A DNA stretch of 64,000 bases from Candidatus Zhuqueibacterota bacterium (GTDB taxonomy: Bacteria > Zhuqueibacterota > Zhuqueibacteria > Zhuqueibacterales > Zhuqueibacteraceae), in NCBI GenBank assembly GCA_022616415.1, contig JAKEEU010000438.1:1-64000 (forward strand), given 5' to 3'. The translations under genes and the position numbers were made by a program. Within the stretch, counting starts at the first letter, position 1. Each line of letters begins with the position of its first letter. Positions 32,985 through 40,267 of the stretch are shown in pieces. The notes beneath the pieces were generated by a model. That model was not told the origin of the DNA, ran no database searches, and saw nothing but the letters and a program-made list of their open reading frames with translations.

Positions 32985-35207
32985 TCACGTAATTTGAAAC
33001 CGCATCGCCGCTTTGTCCGCATCCATCGCCAGGCAAACCGCCTGCACTTCTTTGGGCGAATAATGGGGCGGAATCTTGCGCTCCTCGATGCCTTCGATGC
33101 CGGAAGGGGGAACATACAGCCGCAAATCCAAATCGGCAATTTGCAAAATGATGCGGGGATTGTAGCCCTGGCTGCGGCCGAGGCGCGCGGTGTAGGTCTC
33201 GCCGAGATGCTGCGAGAGATAAACGCACTTCCAATATAACTCCGCTCGCGACTCGAGGCGCTGAATGCGGCGCGTCATTTCTTCGATGGACAACGCGCGC
33301 GCCCACAGATCGGTTTGTGAATAATGCGGCTTGCCGGTTTGCAAAAAAGAGACGATCTGCCGCTGCATCACGAGATCGCTGTAGCGCCGCAGAGGAGAAG
33401 TGATTTGCGTATAGCCATCGACGCCGAGATCGCGATGCGGCGCGCGCTCGGGCTTGAGCTGGGCGCGGACGTGAGACCGTCCCGCGCCGTCCTCATCTTC
33501 GCGCTCGGGCGCGATCGATTCCTGCACGCGGTAAATGCACGGCAAATTATTTTCGTGGCAAAATTGCGCCGCGGCCTGATTGACCGCAATCATCCATTCC
33601 GCCACCATTTTGTGGGGAATGCTGTCGCGCGAAATTCGGCGCAAATGCACGATGCCGTCCGCGCCGACTCTCACGTCGATCTCATCGCGATTGAAAATTT
33701 TGGCGCCGTTTTCCAGCCGGCGATTTTCCAACTGGACGGCGGCATGGGCCCAAACTCGCAGCGCCGCGTCAAAACCCGGCGGCCACGGCGCGTTGGCGCC
33801 TTCTTTGAATGTCATCACACCGGAGCCATCTTTGGCAAGTTGATCCCAAGAAGCCTCCATTAACGACGCCTCGACGCTCTCGTAATTAGTGTTGAGGCCG
33901 ATCGTGATTCGCTCACAAACGACACGGGAAAGACGCGGGGGGTGATCGGCAGATATTGAAAAATAAAAAGACAATACCGGTTTTTCGCCGCCCGCATTCA
34001 AGCTTCCCAAGCCCTCCGAAATATCCGCCGGCAGCATGGGTACTTTGCGATGCGGCAAATAGGCGCTGGCGCCGACGTCGTAAGCCCATTCGTCAAACAG
34101 AGTCCCCTTCGGCGCCAACACCTCGAGCAGCGGCGTGTGTACGCCGATCTCGACACCAATTTCAGTTCGGCGCAAACTCAAGGCGTCGTCACGATCGGTG
34201 GTTTCGGGATTGTCGATGGTCACGACGAGTTCTGGATTCTGGATACTGGATGCTGGATACTGGATGCTGGTTGCTGGTTGTTCGATGATGGCTACCGGAT
34301 TCTCATTTCCTATTTTTAATTTCTGATTACCACTAACGGATAACTGCTCACTGATTACTGGCTCCCGTTCACTGATCACTGATAACTGCTCACTACTCAC
34401 TGGCATCTGCAAGCGCCGGTTGTGCCGCCGCAGCACCGGTTCGGAAAAAATGAAGACGTCGGCTTGCGGCGACACGCGCCCGATTTTTTTCAGCCAATCA
34501 AAGAGCAAATGGCGCGCGTCGCGATAGCCGGTGAGCGTGTTGAGCGAGTGCAAATGCAAAACGAATTCTTTGCGCCATGTTTCCGGATAGAAACGGCGCT
34601 GCTCTAAAGTTGCTCGCGCCAACCGCGCCAGTTTTTTGCCGAATGGGTGAGTATCGATCTCGGCGGCACCCCAATTTTTTTGCAATGCTTCGGTCATCGT
34701 GGCGCGGAGCGTTTCAAAAAGCTGCTGGCGTTCCTGTTCGCTGTGGCGCTGGCGACGCACCGGCGCCGGCGGTCGATACAGCGCTTTTTCTCCGGAGAGC
34801 GCAAAGCGGTTGTCGCGCTGGAGTGCAAGAAACATCGCCGCTTCCTCATCGCTTTTCGGATTTTTGCCAAAATACTCTTCCGCAATGGCGCTGACGGCAA
34901 TGCCCGCGCCTTTGTGCCATTCCGGATGCGCCTCCAGTAGCAGCGCCAGATCAATCTCCGCGGCTGCCTGTTCGATTTGCAGTTGCTTCGCTGCCAAGCC
35001 ATTGGCCGCAGCGCCGAGATTGAGCAGCACGTCGCGGAATTTGATGCGACTCCGAGCGCTGCCGGTGTCTTGCACCTGAAGCTCCTCTTGCGCCGCGACC
35101 GGATCGGCGATCACTTCACCCAGCCGAACTTTCCCATTGCGAGCGACAAACAGCACGACGCTGCCGCGCCGCGGACGGTTTTGCATGAGGTCGATTTTTT
35201 TGGACAT
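32985..35207 (-). CDS. RNB-domain exoribonuclease (RNase II/R family) with repeat-encoded insertion
   Basis: The 740-residue protein has an N-terminal region (1-265) with helical and RNA-binding parts, then the RNB catalytic domain (about 330-690) starting VVTIDNPETTDRDDALSL, whose four Asp residues match the metal-binding cluster of RNase II. YTQITSPLRRYSDLVMQRQI is the family's signature. A C-terminal S1-like domain appears weak. Between the N-terminal region and the RNB domain, about 60 residues (such as SSEQLSVISEREPVISEQLS) are encoded by 7-bp repeat arrays. The frame is open across them, so the insertion may be tolerated as a linker. Confidence 0.85.
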   Translation of the reverse strand: MSKKIDLMQNRPRRGSVVLFVARNGKVRLGEVIADPVAAQEELQVQDTGSARSRIKFRDVLLNLGAAANGLAAKQLQIEQAAAEIDLALLLEAHPEWHKGAGIAVSAIAEEYFGKNPKSDEEAAMFLALQRDNRFALSGEKALYRPPAPVRRQRHSEQERQQLFETLRATMTEALQKNWGAAEIDTHPFGKKLARLARATLEQRRFYPETWRKEFVLHLHSLNTLTGYRDARHLLFDWLKKIGRVSPQADVFIFSEPVLRRHNRRLQMPVSSEQLSVISEREPVISEQLSVSGNQKLKIGNENPVAIIEQPATSIQYPASSIQNPELVVTIDNPETTDRDDALSLRRTEIGVEIGVHTPLLEVLAPKGTLFDEWAYDVGASAYLPHRKVPMLPADISEGLGSLNAGGEKPVLSFYFSISADHPPRLSRVVCERITIGLNTNYESVEASLMEASWDQLAKDGSGVMTFKEGANAPWPPGFDAALRVWAHAAVQLENRRLENGAKIFNRDEIDVRVGADGIVHLRRISRDSIPHKMVAEWMIAVNQAAAQFCHENNLPCIYRVQESIAPEREDEDGAGRSHVRAQLKPERAPHRDLGVDGYTQITSPLRRYSDLVMQRQIVSFLQTGKPHYSQTDLWARALSIEEMTRRIQRLESRAELYWKCVYLSQHLGETYTARLGRSQGYNPRIILQIADLDLRLYVPPSGIEGIEERKIPPHYSPKEVQAVCLAMDADKAAMRFQIT
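34230..34402. repeat. Two 7-bp repeat arrays inside a coding gene
   Basis: Ten heptads of consensus TACTGGA run from 34230 to 34299, and nine of consensus ATCACTG from 34340 to 34402, with 40 bp between. Because 21 bp is both three heptads and seven codons, each array is read as a near-periodic heptapeptide on the minus strand. The second unit is the reverse complement of the unit at 28520-28550. Confidence 0.9.
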
Positions 35208-35321
35208 GAGAAAGAAATGTTAGCCGCTTTGCCCGTTAGCCGGTTAATAGCCAATGCTGATGTTTCACATAACTCCTATTCGTTGAATATACCACAAATT
35301 TAGCATGGAGTCAAATCAATC

Positions 35322-35350
35322 TTGACTATCAGGCCGATTCTGCTTATATT
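35322..35350 (+). promoter_or_regulatory. Sigma-70-type promoter of the Uma2 gene
   Basis: TTGACT (35322-35327) and TATATT (35345-35350) are separated by 17 bp, about 40 bp before the start codon. The -35 context CTTGACT matches five other promoters in the window. Confidence 0.65.
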
Positions 35351-35388
35351 TACACAAGAGTATTATTCAAATTTTTTGGGTTCCGACT

Positions 35389-36129
35389 ATGGCAACAACA
35401 ACAGCCGCTCAGGCAAAACAGTCGTTTTATTCTTACCCGGAAGAATTTCTTCCAGAATCGGATGGGAAGCCTATGGCCGAAACGGATCTTCATCGCCAGC
35501 AGATGATCGACCTGCTTAATGCCCTGGAAGAGCATTATCGTGATGACCCCCACGTCTACGTTACCGGCAATATTTTCCTCTATTACCTCGACGAAGATAA
35601 AGTGCGCCAAGCCGTTGCGCCCGATATTTTTGTCGTGCACGGTGTTGAGAAAAAAACGCGGCGCATTTATCTTTTGGAAGAGGAAGGCAAAGCTCCGGAT
35701 GTGGTTATCGAGTTGACCTCTGCCAACACCAAATTGGAAGATTTGAATACCAAACGCTTGGTTTACGCCAGCTTGGGTGTGCGTGAGTATTTTCTTTTCG
35801 ATCCCTATGGCGAGGCGCTGCGACCGACCTTGCGAGGTTTCCTGCTTGAAAACGGCCAGTATATTCCCATGATGGGAAATCGGCTCAGCAGTGAAGTTTT
35901 GGGAATGGAATTGCGCTTGGAGGGAGGTCAGTTGCGCCTTTATGATCGTAAGACGGGGGAACGCTTGCGTAACCATAAAGAGTCCGAAGCCGAACGTCGC
36001 GCTGAGGCTGCGGCTCGAAAAGCAGCGGAAGCAAAGGCGGCACAAGAATTAGCGGCTCGGCAGGCTGCGGAAGCAGAAATGGCGCGGTTGCGGGAAGAGT
36101 TGGCGAATCTCCGCGGCAAGAAACCGTAA
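35389..36129 (+). CDS. Uma2-family (DUF820) PD-(D/E)xK-like protein with coiled-coil tail
   Basis: The 246-residue product has the Uma2 core: YVTGNIFLYYLDED, VAPDIFVVHGVEKKTRR, the nuclease-like motif APDVVIELTSANTK, and YASLGVREYFLFDPYGE. The fold is related to restriction endonucleases, but the biochemical role is unsettled. Residues 190-246 are a charged, Ala-rich coiled coil (EAERRAEAAARKAAEAKAAQ), a common tail in this family. It has its own promoter and is convergent with phosphofructokinase. Confidence 0.85.
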   Translation: MATTTAAQAKQSFYSYPEEFLPESDGKPMAETDLHRQQMIDLLNALEEHYRDDPHVYVTGNIFLYYLDEDKVRQAVAPDIFVVHGVEKKTRRIYLLEEEGKAPDVVIELTSANTKLEDLNTKRLVYASLGVREYFLFDPYGEALRPTLRGFLLENGQYIPMMGNRLSSEVLGMELRLEGGQLRLYDRKTGERLRNHKESEAERRAEAAARKAAEAKAAQELAARQAAEAEMARLREELANLRGKKP

Positions 36130-36142
36130 CTGATTTGACCAT

Positions 36143-37246
36143 TCACTCATCCCCAAAACTCGTCCCCACCGATTTTGCTGCCACCACCATCTGATGATCC
36201 GGCGGCACTAATTTCTGCCGTGAAATTGCATCTTTAATCGCGACTGGCTCGACTTCGCTTCCGCGCAACGCCACCATCGTGCCGTATTTTTCTTTAGCGG
36301 CTAACTTGCAGGCGAGCACGCCAAATTTCGTCGCGAGAATACGATCAAACGGCGTCGGACTGCCGCCGCGCTGCAAATGGCCGAGCACCGTCACGCGCGT
36401 TTCCAGCTCGGTTTTCTCCGTTATGGTTTTGGCGACAAATTCACCGACGCCGCCGAGCTGCTTGGCGTCGGTGCGCTTCACATCATACTTTTTGACGATT
36501 TCTCCGACTTCCGGACACTTCGCGCCTTCTGCAACACAAATAATGCTGAAACGCTTGCCGTGCGTGCTGCGCTCAAGTACTTTGCGGCAAATCGGTTCCC
36601 ACCTAAAAGGAATTTCCGGAATGAGAATAATATCGGCGCCACCGGCCAATCCAGCCGCGAGCGCAATCCAACCGGCGTATCGTCCCATTACCTCGATTAC
36701 CATAACGCGATGGTGTGACGACGCGGTGGTGTGCAACCGGTCAATTGCTTCGGTGGCAATATAAACGGCGGAGTCGTGCCCGAAAGTCAAATCCGTCGCT
36801 TCGAGATCGTTGTCAATGGTCTTCGGCACGCCGACGACGTTGGCGCCGAGTCCGGCAAGCTTGTGAGAAATGTTCATCGTGCCATCGCCGCCCACTGCCA
36901 CGAGTGCATCGAGCGCCCAGCGCTTGTAATTCTTGATCGCTTTTTGCGAGGCATCCACAATCACGGTTTTCCCGTCCGGGCCTTCGGTGGGATAGTGCCA
37001 CGGGTCGCCTTTGTTTGAAGTGCCGAGAATGGTGCCGCCTTGATTGATGATGCCGGACACTTGCGCGTTCGACAGCTCATGCATGCGGCTCTCGACAAGG
37101 CCCTCGAAGCCGTCTTCGATGCCGATGACTGTGGCGCCGTAATTATTCATGGCGGTTTTGGCGACGGCGCGAATAACCGCATTCAATCCCGGGCAATCAC
37201 CGCCGCCGGTGAGAATGCCGATGCGTCCGAGAGATTTTTCTGGCAT
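36143..37246 (-). CDS. pfkA: 6-phosphofructokinase
   Basis: The 367-residue enzyme phosphorylates fructose 6-phosphate, the committed step of glycolysis. It shows GILTGGGDCPGLNAVIRA, the nucleotide loop ALVAVGGDGTMNISHKL, catalytic PKTIDNDLEATDLTFGHDSA, and EVMGRYAGWIALAAGLAGG. The GGDGT form usually goes with ATP use, whereas PKTIDND with Lys is common in pyrophosphate-dependent and mixed-group enzymes, so the phosphoryl donor is uncertain. AGGAAAAG precedes the start. It is divergent from the nuo operon. Confidence 0.9.
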   Translation of the reverse strand: MPEKSLGRIGILTGGGDCPGLNAVIRAVAKTAMNNYGATVIGIEDGFEGLVESRMHELSNAQVSGIINQGGTILGTSNKGDPWHYPTEGPDGKTVIVDASQKAIKNYKRWALDALVAVGGDGTMNISHKLAGLGANVVGVPKTIDNDLEATDLTFGHDSAVYIATEAIDRLHTTASSHHRVMVIEVMGRYAGWIALAAGLAGGADIILIPEIPFRWEPICRKVLERSTHGKRFSIICVAEGAKCPEVGEIVKKYDVKRTDAKQLGGVGEFVAKTITEKTELETRVTVLGHLQRGGSPTPFDRILATKFGVLACKLAAKEKYGTMVALRGSEVEPVAIKDAISRQKLVPPDHQMVVAAKSVGTSFGDE

Positions 37247-37415
37247 GGCTTTTCCTTAAAACATAGTTTATACCAACGCGAATCCCGCAAGCGGGACAGC
37301 CGAAAGGTTTCCACGGGGATTGAAAAAAACGCTGGCGAATAATTTTGCTTGTATTCCAATTTGCAGCATGGCGAAATCAAAAGCAAGATAAAATTTGGTC
37401 ACATTGAATTTTCCC

Positions 37416-37444
37416 TTGACTCTCAGGCGAATTTTTGTTATCAT
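37416..37444 (+). promoter_or_regulatory. Sigma-70-type promoter of the nuo operon
   Basis: TTGACT (37416-37421) and TATCAT (37439-37444) are exactly 17 bp apart, about 85 bp upstream of nuoA. The -35 context is CCTTGACTCTCAGG. Confidence 0.7.
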
Positions 37445-37530
37445 TTACCCTTGATTTTAGCCGGATGCTCAATGTAAAAAGCGCCGTTCCGGAATTAAGG
37501 AAGCGAACTCCATTCGGAGGAGGAGACGAG

Positions 37531-37998
37531 ATGTTTTTCGATTTTGCCACCGCTTTTGTTTTTATCATCGTGGGCGCCGCCTTCGTCGGCGTCAATTTGC
37601 TGATTTCCCGCTTGCTGCAGCCGCGCCATCCCACCGCCGTCAAGCTTTCGACCTATGAATGCGGAGAGTTGCCGGTCGGCCAATCCTGGATTCAGTTCAA
37701 CAACCGCTTTTACGTTATCGCCCTGGTGTTTCTCATCTTCGACGTGGAAATCGCTTTTCTCTTTCCGTGGGCGGTCGTGTTCAAAAGCCTCGGGTTGTTT
37801 GCGTTCATCGAAGCGCTCATCTTTGTCGCCATTCTGCTCGTCGGTTTGGCCTACGTGTGGCGCAAGGGCGATCTCGAATGGGACAAGCCGCAAACCGGCA
37901 AATATGCCCGCGAAGCCGCGCCGGAATTTTTCCAGGAAGCGCCGGCAACGACTTCATCCGAAGTGCGAGAGCGGACGATGGTGAGTGAAATAGTATAG
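37531..37998 (+). CDS. nuoA: NADH-quinone oxidoreductase subunit A
   Basis: NuoA is a small membrane subunit at the junction with the peripheral arm of complex I. The 155-residue product has three membrane helices, the loop signature STYECGELPVGQSWIQFNNR with its conserved Cys, and FLIFDVEIAFLFPWA. ATG 37531 follows GGAGGAGGAGA; an upstream ATG at 37435 is in frame but leads through non-family sequence. The C-terminal extension of about 30 residues (after WRKGDLEWDKP) is variable. It opens the operon. Confidence 0.92.
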   Translation: MFFDFATAFVFIIVGAAFVGVNLLISRLLQPRHPTAVKLSTYECGELPVGQSWIQFNNRFYVIALVFLIFDVEIAFLFPWAVVFKSLGLFAFIEALIFVAILLVGLAYVWRKGDLEWDKPQTGKYAREAAPEFFQEAPATTSSEVRERTMVSEIV

Positions 37999-38057
37999 CC
38001 ACAGGCGTTCCAGCCGTAAAGCAAGATTATTGTGGCAAGATGATTAAAACCCTTGGC

Positions 38058-38090
38058 TTTTATCCGGACAATTCGGCAAATCCGGATACC
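38058..38090. repeat. Dispersed short palindromic element in the nuoA-nuoH gap
   Basis: Around ATCCGGACAATTCGGC the arms ATCCGGA and TCCGGAT form a palindrome. A near-identical copy is at 62436-62466 inside a coding gene. Confidence 0.65.
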
Positions 38091-38149
38091 AACACAAAAG
38101 ATTTTTTGTTGCAAGATTGATATTGCCAGTGTGAACGAGGAGGATTCGG

Positions 38150-39199
38150 ATGCAAGAATTGATTGCGACGCTGCACAGCCAAACCTTTTTATCCAACCTT
38201 TCGCCCGCGTTATTGACGCTCATTTTCATGGTGCTCGGCGGAGCGCTTTTTGCGACGATAATGGCGGTCAATGCTTTGGTCGCCATTTACGCCGAGCGCA
38301 AAGTCTCCGCGTGGATGCAAGACCGCCTCGGCCCAATGGAAGTCGGGCCGCGCGGCCTTTTGCAAACGCTCGCTGACGCCGTCAAATTGTTGTTGAAGGA
38401 AGACATCGTCCCGGCGGCGGCGGATAAACGTTTGCACTGGTTCGCGCCGTTTCTCGTTTTCGCCGCGCCGTGCGCCGCTTTTGCCGCCTTGCCTTACGCG
38501 CGGGATTTTGCCTTTGCCAATTTCGACATCGGCGTTTTTTATGTGGCCTCCATTACTTCGCTTTCGGTGATCGCCATTCTCGTCGCCGGATGGGCTTCCA
38601 ACAACAAATGGGCCTTGCTCGGCGGCATGCGCGCTGCCGCGCAAATCGTCAGTTACGAAATTCCGGCTGGACTCGCGATTCTCGTTGTGGTTATGCAAGT
38701 CGGCTCGCTGAATTTTAACGATATCAGTTTGGCGCAGGATGGCGGCATTCATCGCTGGCTCATCTGGCGTTACTTTCCTTTTAATCTTATTGCCTTCGTT
38801 ATTTTTTATCTCGCCACGCTCGCCGAGTGCAACCGCACGCCCTTCGACCTCCCCGAAGCCGAATCCGAGTTGGTCGCCGGCTTTCACACTGAGTACAGCG
38901 GGTTCAAGTGGTCGATCTTTTTTCTCGCCGAATACGCCGAAATGCTGATCGTCGCGTTGGTCGGCGCCGCGCTCTTCCTCGGCGGCTGGTCAAGCCCGAT
39001 TCCAGGCTTTCTGAACACCGGCGCTTGGGGCGTCCTGTGGTTCGGACTCAAGGGCGCGTTTCTAATTTTCACCCACATGTGGCTGCGCTGGACGCTGCCC
39101 CGTCTCAGGGTCGACCAGCTCATGCACCTGTCGTGGAAAGTATTGACGCCGTTCAGCTTTGCCTGCATTCTCGGCGTCGGATTGTGGATGTTGGCTTGA
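38150..39199 (+). CDS. nuoH: NADH-quinone oxidoreductase subunit H
   Basis: The 349-residue subunit forms part of the quinone chamber. Family signatures are clear: AIYAERKVSAWMQDRLGPME, ADAVKLLLKEDIVPA, MRAAAQIVSYEIPAGLAIL, and ECNRTPFDLPEAESELVAGF with the acidic loop facing quinone, then LRWTLPRLRVDQLMHLSWK. Eight or more membrane helices are visible. Directly before it would usually lie B-G, and directly after it I; both are absent here. GAGGAGG precedes the start. Confidence 0.95.
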   Translation: MQELIATLHSQTFLSNLSPALLTLIFMVLGGALFATIMAVNALVAIYAERKVSAWMQDRLGPMEVGPRGLLQTLADAVKLLLKEDIVPAAADKRLHWFAPFLVFAAPCAAFAALPYARDFAFANFDIGVFYVASITSLSVIAILVAGWASNNKWALLGGMRAAAQIVSYEIPAGLAILVVVMQVGSLNFNDISLAQDGGIHRWLIWRYFPFNLIAFVIFYLATLAECNRTPFDLPEAESELVAGFHTEYSGFKWSIFFLAEYAEMLIVALVGAALFLGGWSSPIPGFLNTGAWGVLWFGLKGAFLIFTHMWLRWTLPRLRVDQLMHLSWKVLTPFSFACILGVGLWMLA

Positions 39200-39203
39200 T
39201 GCC

Positions 39204-39300
39204 GGTTGCTCGTTGCTGGGTCACTGATTGGCTGGTTACTCGTTACGAATTATGGGTTACGTTTTACGCATTACATTTCACGAATCACGCATTACGTTTC
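39204..39300. repeat. Array of 7-bp units in the nuoH-nuoJ gap
   Basis: Eight heptads of consensus ACGCATT run without interruption from 39245 to 39300, preceded by less regular GTTGCTC-type units. The array fills the space between nuoH and the nuoJ Shine-Dalgarno sequence. Confidence 0.85.
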
Positions 39301-39311
39301 AGGAAAAACTT

Positions 39312-39809
39312 ATGACTGCATTCGACGTGATGTTTTACGTGATCGCCGCGATTACCTTGTTCTCCGCGGCCACGATGGTTTTTTCCAAGAACATCATCTA
39401 TAACGCCATCGGTTTGTTGTTCGCTTTCTTCGGCGTTGCCGGCGTTTACGTCATGCTCGGCGCTGATTTCATTGCCGCCACGCAGTTGTTGATTTACGTG
39501 GGCGGCATTTTGGTGTTGCTGCTCTTCGGCGTCATGCTCTCGCAGCGTATCACCGGCTTGGAGATGCGCACCGGCACGCTGCAAATGCTGCCCGCCACGA
39601 TCGTTTGCGCCGGAGTCGCGGCAATTTTGCTGCGCATGATTTGGATGACGCCTTGGCAAAAAACCGCGGTAAACGAGCCGGCGCCTACCGTTCGCAACAT
39701 CGGCAATTTGTTTATGACGGATTATCTAATTCCGTTTGAAATCGTTTCGGTCTTGCTATTGGCCGCCCTCGTCGGTGCGGCATTTATCGGCAGGAGGGAG
39801 GCGCGATGA
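39312..39809 (+). CDS. nuoJ: NADH-quinone oxidoreductase subunit J
   Basis: The 165-residue membrane subunit begins MTAFDVMFYVIAAITLF at ATG 39312 behind AGGAAA and has five helices. The third carries the conserved pi-bulge region ADFIAATQLLIYVGGILVLL. The C-terminal EIVSVLLLAALVGAAFIGR is typical. The upstream in-frame ATG at 39228 lies in the heptad array and is rejected. Its stop overlaps nuoK (ATGA). Confidence 0.93.
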   Translation: MTAFDVMFYVIAAITLFSAATMVFSKNIIYNAIGLLFAFFGVAGVYVMLGADFIAATQLLIYVGGILVLLLFGVMLSQRITGLEMRTGTLQMLPATIVCAGVAAILLRMIWMTPWQKTAVNEPAPTVRNIGNLFMTDYLIPFEIVSVLLLAALVGAAFIGRREAR

Positions 39810-40120
39810 TGACTCCGGTTGGATTGACGCATTTTCTCGTATTGGGCGCGATCTTGTTTGCGCTCGGTCTGTTGGCGGTGATCACCAAAAGAAACGCGGT
39901 CACGGTGTTGATGGGCGTGGAACTCATCATCAACGCGGCCAACATCAATTTCATCGCCTTCGCGCGCTATCTCGACAAAGATCTCGACGGCCAGATGTTC
40001 GGCGTGTTTGTGATCGTCGTGGCCGCCGCCGGCGCCGCAGTCGCGCTGGCCATTGTCTTGAATATTTATCAACGCATGCGCTCGGTCAATTTGGACGAGG
40101 CAGATTCGCTGGCGGGATGA
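39806..40120 (+). CDS. nuoK: NADH-quinone oxidoreductase subunit K
   Basis: The 104-residue subunit of three helices is the MrpC-like part of complex I. It has the conserved Glu residues in VTVLMGVELIINAANINFI and a typical late VVAAAGAAVALAIVLNIY. GGAGGGA precedes tandem ATGs at 39806 and 39809; either may be used. It overlaps nuoJ by 4 bp, so the two are probably translationally coupled. Confidence 0.94.
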   Translation: MMTPVGLTHFLVLGAILFALGLLAVITKRNAVTVLMGVELIINAANINFIAFARYLDKDLDGQMFGVFVIVVAAAGAAVALAIVLNIYQRMRSVNLDEADSLAG

Positions 40121-40135
40121 CACATCGAATATTCA

Positions 40136-40254
40136 CCCCGAAATCAATTTCGGGGCTGAGATGTGCAAGGACGCTAAAGCGCCCTGAGATTTTTTAAAAA
40201 ATTAGCCCGATTTATCGGGCTTGCACTTATTAGCCCCGATCTTTAGATCGGGGC
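40136..40254. repeat. Cluster of four short palindromes between nuoK and nuoL
   Basis: CCCCGAAATCAATTTCGGGG (40136-40155), GGACGCTAAAGCGCCC (40169-40184), GCCCGATTTATCGGGC (40205-40220), and a 22-bp one with arms GCCCCGATC at 40233-40254 follow one another. Three of them have TTTA or TAAA at the centre, as do the palindromes at 49405 and 49441. The last ends directly at the nuoL Shine-Dalgarno sequence. Confidence 0.85.
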
Positions 40255-40267
40255 GGAGGAAGAAATT

